A stretch of 64,000 nucleotides of DNA from Culex pipiens pallens (Eukaryota > Arthropoda > Insecta > Diptera > Culicidae), in NCBI RefSeq assembly GCF_016801865.2, contig NC_068938.1, positions 83,402,886 through 83,466,885 on the forward strand, written 5' to 3'. The notes below the pieces were generated by a model. That model ran no database searches. It saw only the letters and a list, made by a program, of their open reading frames with translations, and was not told where the DNA came from. The position numbers and the translations under genes are program-made. How positions within the stretch are numbered: position 1 is the stretch's first letter; each line of letters starts with the position of its first letter. Below are positions 54,394 through 64,000 of the stretch, piece after piece.

Positions 54394-56659
54394 TACCTCC
54401 GCCCAAATGTGGCCATTTTCACACGGCGCCAAATTACGCCGGAATTAACGTTCCGATCGTCGTTAGCTTCGAACTCATCGACCGACGCGATGCGTGCCTT
54501 TTCCGGCACCGGCCCGTTATGTCGACCAGCACTCGCGCCATACTGCGCCATCACGACCAGATTGAGGCGCGAGATTTGAGGATATCACTCTAATATAACA
54601 GCAAATTCCTCACGCAACTGCTCTCGTGCAGCTGCTTCACGACGACAAAACAGGAAACTTGTGTCGTTTACCTAAATTGGATCTAATTAGAGTTGATACT
54701 GGCTTGAGTGTGAGCTGTGCGGCGTCAGCTGAAGTTAGAACTTATTTCTCAGTTCGAGAGATTATCCGGATGTCTCCAGTTTTTGACGAATCTTCAGAAA
54801 TACAGAGTTGCAATTGCTTTCGATTGCAGCAACCTTCAAAACTTGCATCCAATCAACCGCGATGACTCATCCCGTCTGCAGACACGCAGTTCAAGATGAT
54901 CTGCGTACGTTTTCGTATACCTGAACGTTGGCGTGGGCCGCTTCGAGCCGGTTTTCCCTAGTCTGAATAATGGTCGCTTTGCATCATCCGGCAGTAATTT
55001 CCAGTACGAACAAGAAAGCGACCTACATCTGCGGCGGAAGAACGGCGAGGTCGTCGTCGTGGTGGGTTGTCGCGGTAGGAAAAGTTCAAGAGGAACGACT
55101 TTCGCAGCCGTGATCAATCTGGACAAAGGACTTCGTTACGTCAAGCTGAAGATCAACTCGGCCGTGCGATCAGTCACGTATGAAACGAAATTGGATATCG
55201 GGAGTTCTGCTTGGACAGGTGTTAATTGTGACTTTGAGAGGACGGTGTCTCAAATTACTTCAACGTTTAGCGAACCAATTTGAAGCACGCAATAGCAGAT
55301 CTCTTCGAGAATCTGTAAAAATCTTATCTTCCATTGTCCACAAGACTTCAACATTGATTGTGATTTACGACTTTCCAAGTCTCTGCCCCATAGTTCGTAA
55401 TCATACAAAGTGCGGCTTATCCACTTAGAACCAAGTCGCGACTTCCCTCCCAACAGTATGTAATTGCGCATTCCGACTTTGTCGAGCGGAACCAACCTCG
55501 AGATCGACGTCATCAGCGCGATCATAACGCGCGCGGTGATCGGCTTCGGCGGCTACCCTTGAGTCAATGTTGAACGTCGCTCCGAGCGCAAACATTGACT
55601 ACTGCTGACTGACTGATAGCCGGTTTTCTTCGACTTGAATGCTTCACCGAGCTACCGGTGTGGTTTGAGTTATTAAATAAGTGTTATGAGTCTTGATGAG
55701 TCATTGCTAATGGCTTAAGGGGTCGTTGATCTAGAAATCAACAAACGTGTTTAGGTTGATCTCTACGAATCCAGTGGTCAAGTCATTACGCCCTTCTCAA
55801 ATGTTCTTTCAGTAGTTCCTCGGATATCCACCAGCTACTAGTTGTCTGCCTAGAAGTTAATTATAAACTCTATGCGCGATATCAATTTCCACTACAGCCG
55901 TTGTGTAACACACAGCTCGACCACAATAGCCTTCAGCTAGGAGGTCATATCAGTTTCAGTCCAGCTGTAGACGTTTAACCCAGCTGCCATTGTTGCACCA
56001 AGTCAGGCTGGTGAACTGTAATTGGAAGTCGATGTCCCCCAAATCGGGTTCCAATTGTCCTTCCACCCAACTAATCGGATTAGGGGCAACCCTTTGCAGG
56101 CCGGTCCTTATCAGCTCGCGCCAAATCGTCCCGTGAAGAAGTGAATCCCTTCGACAGACCGACCAACCGAGGGAAATTGGTTACACGAGATAAGCGCGGG
56201 CTTATTTGCGGAAAGCTTGTCGCTTTCTACACGTGTGGCAGCAACGGGTGTGCTGGCAAGAGTTGGGGGTTGTCTTGAGATGTCGGCGCTAAATGAGCTT
56301 AATTTTGATACGATTACGTAATTCCAGTGCATAGCAGGCGCCGGGGTGGTGTTGTTAGATTGTGATTAGGGCTGGCACAGGAAATTGCTATGGATGTTTT
56401 ATTCATCTCTTTTGGGTATGTAATCAGTGGAGTTCTAAGTAATGCGTGGAGCAGAAAATTGTCAGCATAAAGAAAAGACTACTGTTTTTGAGTAATGTCT
56501 TGTATAATTTTATCCTTTGGAAAAAAGAGTAAATGAATATCCTTCTAGATCAGGGGTCCCAATCTTTCGATCTTGCGGGTCAAAATCAAATCAAAAAAAA
56601 AATTTAAATTACGTGCCATGGTTTTAACATTTGAATGAAAATTGTGTTTAAAAATGCAC
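54394..56659. other. GC-richer single-copy-looking DNA, no gene established
   Basis: Between 54400 and 55560 several frames are open on both strands: 116 codons on plus at 54933-55283 and 96 codons on minus at 54836-55126. I recognise no family in either, and they overlap each other. TTACGCCCTTCTCAAATGT near 55788 matches a motif in the repeat tract at 25965. The base composition would suit regulatory or exonic DNA, but no splice pattern is convincing. Confidence 0.35.
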
Positions 56660-57000
56660 TATACACATGTCCAGTTGTTTTACAATCATTAGTTTCCAAA
56701 ATACCTAAGTATTGACGAAAATAGATTTTTTTGCCAAAAATATTTTTTTTGCGGTGCTGTTCATTGGAATTGCATAAAAATTCAAAATATTTTAAATCCA
56801 GCTCAAACATGTTAAATATGATTATCAATGCAGAAGAATGCGTTTTAGATTGTTTTCAGTTGATTCGACTTTTGTTTTCATTGAAATTGTGAAATAGTTT
56901 GAAAAAATATTTTTTTTGCCCCCTGATTTTTTGGACTTATTTTGAAGGGGGGAGGGGGACATAAACTTTGAAAAATAATTGCAACAGCCTAACTTAAAAC
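56660..57000. repeat. dispersed repeat family copy (ACATAAACT family)
   Basis: TTTTTGCGGTGCTG, TTAAATATGATTATCAATGC, GATTGTTTTCAGTTGATTCG, CCCCCTGATTTTTTGGAC and GGGGGACATAAACTTTG with TTGCAACAGCCTAA follow the family order, in part inverted relative to the 50.7 kb copy. Confidence 0.6.
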
Positions 57001-57153
57001 AAACATTGTTTTAATGAAGAATTAATTTCTAAGTTTCACCAAAATGTGCAAATTTTGTTCATATGATAATTTCACATTAGTGCAATGTTCGAAATCGAAA
57101 CGAAACGAAATCGGTCGATTTCCTGCATTTTTATTTTTTAATATTTTTTTTAT

Positions 57154-57433
57154 TTGGCTTAAACTTTTTGGGGGCCTTCTCTATGACCAAAAGAAGCCAT
57201 TTTGTGTCTTTGGTTCATCCATACAATCCTCGATACAATTTTGGCAGTGGTCCATACAAAAATAAACACCCAACCGATCATAAAATTTCTTCAAAAGATA
57301 CAGATTTTCGAATATTTACGTACCATTTTTGTATGGTCAGCTGCCAAAATTGAATGGAACGCTGTATGGGTGTTCCAATGACATAAAATGTCTTCTTTGG
57401 CCATAAGGAAGGCCCCCAAAAAGTTTGAGTCAA
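57154..57433. mobile_element. inverted-repeat element (MITE-like), about 280 bp
   Basis: The left arm has TTAAACTTTTTGGGGGCCTT followed by CATTTTGTGTC. The right arm has GACATAAAATG and then AAGGCCCCCAAAAAGTTTGA-type sequence, an imperfect inverted repeat of about 48 bp. The interior also contains the inverted pair CAATTTTGGCAG / CTGCCAAAATTG. Flanking duplication not determined; outer borders approximate. Confidence 0.7.
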
Positions 57434-58064
57434 GTCAAAAAAATAAATAAAATCCATTTCCGGTTTTGGTGCACAATTTCTAATTTACAATTAACGAAAG
57501 CCCAAATTTAAATATTTTTTTTGGATATTTTATCCAAAAACTCAAGGAGCAGAAAAGGTATTTGTTGGACAAAAATTGTAATGCAATATATTTGTAAATT
57601 TTGAAAAATAAAATTGTTTTACGTTCTCTAAAAAATATGATACAAGGTCGTAAAACTTTGTGTTTCATATATTCTAAAACATTTTGCAAATATTTGACAG
57701 AAGCATAACTTGTCTCATTAGGGTGGAATTGAGTTAAATGGGAAAATTGAAAATGATAAAAATCCAATCGGCAACACATTGGGTTTAATTTAGAGCCCGA
57801 AAAACCTCCCAAAATTTTAGAGCGATTGGTTAATCCCACTTTTGACGCACAGCAAATGAAATTTGTACAGAAATTGCTATCGAGAAACATGCATTTTCAC
57901 ATTTTTGATTTTACAAAATTCATGTTTTCTTATTTTAAGAAACTAACGCCGTAGAAGTATAGCCTTGTATTTGTTTGCGAGTTTGACAAAAAAAAGTGCG
58001 AGTTTGTTTATTTGTATTTTGTTATAGTCTAATACCTCCTTAAGATGGACGAAAATACTATTGT
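57434..58064. other. AT-rich DNA, no gene
   Basis: A 136-codon minus-strand frame (57480-57890) is AT-driven and has no domain. I see nothing else here. Confidence 0.4.
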
Positions 58065-58335
58065 AGGGGAAACATTTTTTTTGCGGTTATCTAAATCGAA
58101 AATGCATTAAAATTCAAAATATTTTTGAATTAACCCAAACATGCTATAAATGGTTCGAAACGCAGCAGAGTAATGCATTTTAAATTGATTTCAGTTGAAT
58201 TTGCATTTGCATTCAAATTTTCATTCAAAATTTGAACTTTTTTTTTTTTTTAAAAAAATATGTTTTTGCCCCCTGATTTTTTGGACCGACTTTAAAGGTA
58301 AGAAGGGGGACAATGACTTTAAAAAAATGTACCAG
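58065..58335. repeat. dispersed repeat family copy (ACATAAACT family), truncated
   Basis: TTTTTTGCGGTTATC, AACATGCTATAAATGG, TAAATTGATTTCAGTTGAAT and CCCCCTGATTTTTTGGACCG parallel the copy at 56660. The terminal GGGGGACAATGACTTT is a diverged form of GGGGGACATAAACTTT. Confidence 0.6.
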
Positions 58336-60057
58336 TCTTAGTGTCATTACCTTAAATAAACATACTCAATCCTGGTCATAAATACTTCTATGGATTTTTT
58401 AAGTCACCAAGCGCCTCCATTGAATTTCCCTTTCTTAGAATAAATCCATGGAGGCGAATTGCTCGAAAATTCTTTGAAATTTGAATGTAGAAATACTACT
58501 GAATCGCAATATCTTTCGATTTGATCTCTCGTGTTAATTGAATAGGAATTCCTCAATCTGAATAACTTAATTATACCAAAGACACCCCATTTCGTAAAAC
58601 AAAAGCCCTACCCCGTGACAAGCTGGTGTCATTTTTAACACCCTTTCAACACATTTCATCAACAGCGTCGTTGTTGCTACCTTACTGACTCAACCCATTA
58701 TCAAGTTCGCACCTACTCCGCTTACCGGACCAACAACCTACCAACCAAGATGGTGTTGCCGAACTGATTACGCAAGGATCCGCCGGAATTTCAATCACGT
58801 TGAGAACAGGCCCTTATTTTTCAGGCTCAAACATCCACCTCAGATGATGATCTGAGGCGTAGAAAGCAATGAACAAGTTTGGGTTCTTTTTTTATGTGCG
58901 AACTATGTGACCGCACCATTGGGGAAGAAGCTTTGCGATACGTGAGCCGAATGATAATCCGGACACGGACCAGATTGAATCCCGGGCAAGGTGTTCCGGA
59001 TTGCAAAATTTTCAGGTCTTGCATCTTCTCTGAACGCAAATTTTGGGGTAAAGTGACAGTTGTTGAGCAGCTTTTTAACGCGCGATTCATGTAGTTCTGC
59101 ATTGGTTGCTCTACCCCTTTCTGTGAAAGCCGAATCACGCAAATATTGAACCAGCCTCGAGGAGTTGTACTCCAGTCGAGCGGATATTCGTAATTTAATA
59201 CCAAACAGCGTTCCGTTTGCTGGAGCTCGAAAAAGGGGTGCAAACAGTGATTGCGGGTGGCTCGGGGTTGATTGACAAACGAAACCGGGGCGCCCGATAG
59301 GACCTGCCAACGCCAAACGACTCGACGATAATACGCAACTTGTCCGGCTAGTCTCGCGCACTTGAGACTTGTTGTTGTCGTGGCGATATTATATTTTGCT
59401 GTTTATTATTGGTTGTTATTCTATCAAGCGCTGTCGTAGACAGCGATAATTGAGCAGAAATTGCCGGACTTGTTTGGACTGGACCCCATCGCAGAGAACC
59501 GGGTTGCGCGAGAAGATTGTCAATATTTTGCATGTCAACAGGTTCGTTCGAAACAAATCGATTAGGGCAAGTACCCTCTTAAGTGCCCGCTTCGTTGATA
59601 ATCCAGCAAATTAAATGTAAATCTGTAGCAGAGCAGCGCAATTATCATGTTATGATTCACACGCGGGTGAGCAATAAATTTGCATCAGACGAAGTGTGCC
59701 CGCGCACCGTCCATGGGGTTCGACATTTGCGAATTTGCAATTTTGCAATCCACTTGGAAAAACGAGGGGTCGTAATCAAGTGTGACCTACTTCCGCGGTG
59801 GTATATGCCACGTACAGACGTACATACAAACCCTGGACAGATTGTTGACACGTTGGTGATAAACGAGGAATCAGAATTCGCGTGTACCCACTCGAAGGTT
59901 ATAGCTGTTGGCCAAATGTTTGTAATTGGATTTGCTAGCGCGAGTGAGCGATTCAGTTGGGATGTGGAAGAGTTTGCATAATTTCTGAGTAACTTCTGAG
60001 TGCTTGAATTGCCTTTCACAATAAAAAGCGAACTTTTTAGTTCAACCTTCTAGACTA
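58336..60057. other. single-copy-looking DNA, no gene established
   Basis: GC-richer between 58730 and 59990. The longest frames (152 and 138 codons on the minus strand at 58827-59361, and 132 on the plus strand at 59583-59981) overlap frames on the opposite strand and show no recognisable motif. No RNA gene or repeat end is seen. Confidence 0.4.
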
Positions 60058-60253
60058 CACAGTAAAAATTATTGTAATTTTGGAAGATGTAAAATTTTAA
60101 GGTGTAATACAGTCCAGACTCGATTATTCGAAGTTCGATTATCCGAAGGTTTGTATGGGACTTCGGATAATCGAATCACGAACAAAATTATACATTTTTC
60201 TGACATAAAAGATGTACCCATTCCTAAATGTAATATATTTTTTTTTAACTGTG
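60058..60253. mobile_element. MITE, CACAGTAAAA family, interior replaced by a second palindromic sequence
   Basis: Begins CACAGTAAAAATTATTG and ends TTTTTTAACTGTG, with TA on both sides (60056-60057 and 60254-60255). The middle of the family sequence is replaced from 60110 by CAGTCCAGACTCGATTATTC, then two inverted copies of a GATTATCCGAAG-type motif (TTCGATTATCCGAAGG and CTTCGGATAATCGAA). The family motif GACATAAAAGATGTACCC resumes after it. Confidence 0.75.
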
Positions 60254-60255
60254 TA

Positions 60256-61142
60256 GTGGTTCCAGGCGGCTTAACATCCAAGCCCTTTTAACAAAATGTC
60301 GTAGTATTCTAGGCCGCAAGCAACATTACTGAAACTTGATATTTTTTTACAGTTTGAAAATTGCATTGCAGCTTATCAATGCTTTCTCTATGCACAACTT
60401 TTCATTTGATTTTCAATTATCATTCAATAGAAAGTTATTCTTATAATTCCTTTCTGATATAATTTCCTGCGCAAAAATAAAATTTTCTTCCAAGTTGATA
60501 CTTTTATCCTATTTAATTAAGACATCACCAGTATTTAAGACTTGTTTTATGTCAGAAAAAATGTGTAATTTAACATCTATAAATATGTAAACATTCAACA
60601 TTTCCGTTGTATTTCCACCTTTTCAGCCTATTTTTTCATAAAATTATATTTATAAGGTCCTTTCCGGTACTGGGACCTGGTAAGACCCTTTTCAGCCTGA
60701 ATCGAGTTACTATTACATCATGATCACCTTCCAAATTGACATTTTTTTTATTCTTACCAATGTTTTTTTTTTTATATTTTATATCATTAAATATTCTTTT
60801 GAAAATAAAATCATAGATTTTTTTTTTCAAAATAATATAGATTACAAGCCTTACCCGAAAAACTTCGTCTTTTCCTTTTTTCGTTTGTTGACGTTTTTAG
60901 CTTTTTCCTTGTTCAGCCTCCTATGATCAAAATTAGATTTTACGCAACTTTTTCTATACAATCTGCAGATTTTCCGGAATCGGTTCCAGAGTGGCCAAAG
61001 TGGAAATTTCTTGGCGTAAGAACCTTCCTTGGGCTTATACGAACCCAACGCAACAAAGAGCGCCTCGATCCGACGCTCCGTATTGAACTGATTCGCGTTC
61101 GAACAAAACCGTCGAAATTTTTTATATATATAGATGTTGCAT
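60256..61142. other. AT-rich DNA with degenerate MITE motifs
   Basis: Around 60540-60610 and 60700-60750 isolated family motifs (GTCAGAAAAAATGTGTAATT, TTACTATTACATCATGATCA, CCTTCCAAATTGACA) suggest a decayed or disrupted CACAGTAAAA-family copy. No gene recognised. Confidence 0.4.
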
Positions 61143-61341
61143 AATTTTATTTTTTTGTAAATTTGGAGGTTGAATATTTCCTCTCAAATGTTGTTATTTG
61201 ACCTTAATTTGGACTTAAAAAGTTACATTATACCAGAAAAGTGGTAAAACTACACATTTTCGGAGGTAAAATTACAATTTTTTCTGAAATTGAAGATATT
61301 CCCATTCTCAGATGTATTATTAACAAGATTTTTTTACTGTG
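61143..61341. mobile_element. MITE, CACAGTAAAA family, diverged
   Basis: Ends GATTTTTTTACTGTG followed by TA (61342-61343). Interior motifs TTGGAGGTTGAATATT, ACATTATACCAGAAAAG, GAGGTAAAATTAC and CTCAGATGTATTATTAAC follow the family order. The left terminus has decayed, so the start is approximate. Confidence 0.7.
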
Positions 61342-62369
61342 TATATTTCGAAAAATGAGAGTGAAAGGTAGAAAATTACCTACAGCAACTTATTAATTTT
61401 TTTAGAATATAATGATATCTTCAGTTTTTTTATTTGTATGGTAAAATTGTACTTAAAAGTTGTTCCAAAATTCAAATTCGATTCTTTCGAAACTTAATAT
61501 TTATCAAATCCTTTGTGAAATTATAAAAAAAAAATGTTTATATTTTTTCTGGGATTTTTCAACAAGGTTTCAATCTTTTATTTATTTTAACTGGCGGTTT
61601 CAAAATTTTGAGTGATTTGAGATAAAATTTTATTTTTTTGTTGTCAAATCGGCTTAAACGGATTTTTTTTTCGGTATTATATCTATTTTTATTCAGTTTA
61701 ATTGTATTCTTATTTATTGAGCAATTGCTTTAAAAAAAGTATAAAATATATTTGTTAATTACATCTTTGAGTGACAATATATATTTTTGTTGGAAAATTT
61801 GGTGATTTTTTTTATGTATATTAATGGTATATTATTTCATGTAGTAAGTATTGATTCAGGATAGGATAGATAATGTTCAATCGAGTTATTTTTCGCAGAG
61901 ATTTGAAATATCATTCCCAAGATTTAAAATTTATGAAAATGCCTTATAAAAAAAAACCTTAAAATGAAGTAATCTTCTGTTTTTTTTAAATTAATCCATA
62001 TTCTGAGTTTTTAACTTTAACTATCCTTTTTTCAAACTTTCCCTTGACCTGTTATGCTCCAATGTGTCCTAGGTTTCAAGGAATGTAGTTTATTTGGCAG
62101 AAAGATTGTTGTAACGAGGTTTCCCTGGATAATTGTGACAAAATGCAAATGAGGAGTAACAGACTGAGATGTATAATAAATTAGAAGGAAGCAATAATTT
62201 TATTCATGTAAATGTATCAAGGTTGTATCCCTAAATTCAAATTTTTTGTATCGGGTTTATAAGTTTTTGTAAATAAGAGAAAAGTAGATTGTCAATTCCA
62301 TAAATCAAAAATTCTGAAGGTTGTTATGAGAAATTAATTATAACTGCCATTTTTATAAAGTATTAACTA
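61342..62369. other. AT-rich DNA, nothing recognised
   Basis: Very AT-rich with homopolymer runs. No coding or structural signal seen. Confidence 0.45.
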
Positions 62370-62560
62370 ATCAGAAAAAATGATGGTGATAATCATCAGG
62401 AAATGGTGACAGATTTTGTGTCAAAAAAATGTCTAATTTTACATCAAAAAGTGATGAATTTTCATCAGTTTCTGGTGAATATTCATCAGGTTCACATTTT
62501 TAAACATTTTTAGGTAATATTACACAAAAAAGAGGTAATTTTTAACCTACCAAGTTTTCA
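62370..62560. mobile_element. MITE fragment, CACAGTAAAA family, divergent subtype
   Basis: ATCAGAAAAAATGATGG, ATCATCAGGAAATGGTGACA, GATTTTGTGTCAAAAAAATG, TTTTCATCAG and GAGGTAATTTTTAACCT are the reverse of the 5553-5752 copy. The right terminus is missing or decayed. Confidence 0.65.
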
Positions 62561-62611
62561 ACATTCCAAAATTCAACTTTTTTAGCTTTTTTAATAAATT
62601 TTGATAAAATA

Positions 62612-62664
62612 AATTTTGATAAATCACTTATTGACATCTACAATAAGTGACTTTTATCAAAATT
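62612..62664. repeat. 53-bp hairpin-forming inverted repeat
   Basis: AATTTTGATAA...CACTTATTG (62612-62633) is mirrored by CAATAAGTGACTTTTATCAA (62641 onward), with a 7-base loop and one small bulge. TAAATTTTGATAAAAT just upstream repeats part of the arm. It may be the remnant of a small palindromic element. Confidence 0.7.
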
Positions 62665-64000
62665 CTGTGTAGTTATAAGTGCTTATAATTTTTTAGGGCC
62701 AAACATGTTTTTTGATGATTTGTTTGTAAGATGAAGAAAAAACTTTTTCAACACACTTTATCTTCAAAAAACATTATTTTTTAATAAATTTTAAAATATT
62801 TTGTATATTTTCTAGTAGTGCTTTCACATAATGAATTTTCCAGGCTGATGAAGCGCATATTTCACACACATACCACATTTAAATATTCAAAAACGTATCG
62901 CCCCCTTTCCCTAACAAAGAATTATGACTTTAATTACACGTTAATTGCCATACATGCGCCACCACCACGCAGGCAGACACACTTTCCCATTTACACGCTG
63001 CCGGTAAAATCTAATTAAAACTTTTGATGATTCCCGATGGCCTCCGCTCCGACAAAGTTATTGCGACAATTTTTCTTCTTGCTCCAACTTTCAAAAATTT
63101 CCTCGCAAAAGCGTTGCGAAGCATTTTGCGCCGCAAATGGTCCCCAAAGAAAAGTCGTTCACTTTCAGGTCGTTCACGGATCAAGCCAGGTGTGAGAATC
63201 GATTTTTCACCTTCCATTTCCATTTACAGGAAGTTTTACACAAAAGTGCGGGTGCGGGGTGTCGAATCCGACAAACGAAAGAATCCATAAAAGTGATTGT
63301 CTGCCAGGTTCGTCACTGCGTAGATTCTTCTAGGGGGGTGACCCGGTTGGAGGTTTTTGCTTCCAATAAAAACTTTTTAAGAACATAATTTGTTGATTGA
63401 AATCGTTCAAATTTCCTCATGAAAACAGAAAACCTATTTTTTCCTAACAAACTTTGTTACGATTAAATCACCTCTGTCTACCCGGGTACCCCCCACAAAG
63501 TAACCGCTCGATGACAGTCGGAAAAATGTCCTCTCGAGGGTGTGAAAGCTTTTCCAACTTTGCCTGAAGGTCATCGCCGCCATCAAGCCCTAAGGCTGCA
63601 TAAACTAACAAACCCAGCTCCTTCGGGGAAAACCAAACAAGAAAAACTCGTAACAATTTATCTGCCACGAAATCGCCATTTGTCCTCGCCGCAGGTGCGT
63701 GTGTGGCCTTCGAGCAAGTCTCGTGGGAAAACTTCCAAAAGTCTGGCTCCTCGGCACACGGTGGACCATATTGCGTGACAGGCTCATTATAAACGGACAA
63801 ATGGCGTGCGTGGCATGTCACCGGAGCTGGACAAGCGGTTGGTAATTTCCTTACCGTATTCGCTTCCCCTGGAGTGCTCGAAAATGTGTCCGTTTTAATT
63901 AAAGAGAACCCGAAATTTGAGTGTGTGTAAGGCTTCACAGCTAAGATTTTCACATAATTGCGGTGCAAGTGAAAGAAAACTTCAATAATATTTCATTTAT
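62665..64000. other. non-coding DNA, no gene established
   Basis: GC-richer at 62940-63360 and 63470-63900, with open frames on both strands, the longest 166 codons on the minus strand at 63468-63968. No domain, start context or splice pattern supports a gene, and a plus-strand frame overlaps most of it. Confidence 0.4.

Noticed and set aside
54836..55283. 96-codon minus and 116-codon plus frames
   Set aside because: They overlap on opposite strands. Neither has a recognisable domain or splice context.
58903..59361. 152-codon minus-strand frame
   Set aside because: No recognisable family and it overlaps other frames. GC content alone keeps it open.
63468..63968. 166-codon minus-strand frame at the window edge
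   Set aside because: No domain that I recognise, no start or splice support, and a plus-strand frame covers much of it.

Overview
This looks like a piece of mosquito nuclear DNA, most likely Culex or a close relative. The evidence is the AT-rich non-coding sequence, the tRNA-derived SINEs (two of them dimeric), an RTE-clade LINE, many TA-flanked and hAT-type MITEs, and promoter and splice signals of dipteran style. The species is inferred from repeat style. There are no prokaryotic features, rRNA genes, functional tRNA genes or CRISPR arrays. Almost none of the 64 kb codes for protein. The window reads as the 5' part or long introns of a host gene on the + strand, filled with repeats.

Layout. 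1-3 kb: AT-rich DNA, then a GC-rich promoter-like patch with a TATA box and a candidate first exon ending at a splice donor (about 2.1-2.46 kb). 3.1-4.05 kb: three abutting microsatellites of periods 7, 6 and 8. 5.55-5.75 kb: a MITE. 6.2-7.1 kb: an 8-bp microsatellite interleaved with three near-identical copies of a 130-bp unit. 8.23-14.48 kb: a 6.25-kb array of the heptamer CTAAAAA, followed by a 0.8-kb CAAGAAA array. 16.3-16.65 kb: the best host exon, with an ATG in good context and a GTAAGT donor. 17.9-20.05 kb: a candidate 2.2-kb hAT-like element with an 8-bp microsatellite inside. 20.9-21.2 kb: an ATGATTT array. 22.0-23.3 kb: a SINE with a 15-bp target duplication, then a hAT MITE nested in a TA-flanked MITE. 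23.9-24.58 kb: another candidate first exon. 25-30.6 kb: interspersed-repeat remnants.

31.0-35.3 kb: a dimeric SINE, then a nearly full-length RTE-type retrotransposon. This has a repeat-bearing 5' UTR, an endonuclease-reverse transcriptase ORF and an A-rich tail. It is dead three ways: a TAG at a conserved Trp position, a likely in-frame gap in the endonuclease, and a 318-bp SINE inserted in the RT domain with a perfect 14-bp duplication. 36.1-36.4 kb: a second hAT MITE with a perfect 8-bp duplication. 36.7-36.95 kb: another candidate first exon. 39-43 kb: a dimeric SINE, a 128-bp hairpin MITE, a 931-bp TA-flanked element and a member of the CACAGTAAAA MITE family. 45.5-49.5 kb: a degenerate ~110-150 bp tandem satellite split by a 2.1-kb hAT-like element with a perfect 8-bp duplication. 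50-64 kb: more MITEs, including an inverted pair sharing one TA, dispersed-repeat fragments and single-copy-looking DNA with no gene I can support.

The possible host first exons (about 2.1, 16.3, 23.9 and 36.7 kb) all lie on the + strand. Each ends in a donor, and no acceptor-flanked internal exon is recognisable between them. They may be alternative promoters of one large gene whose main coding exons lie outside the window. That is inference.
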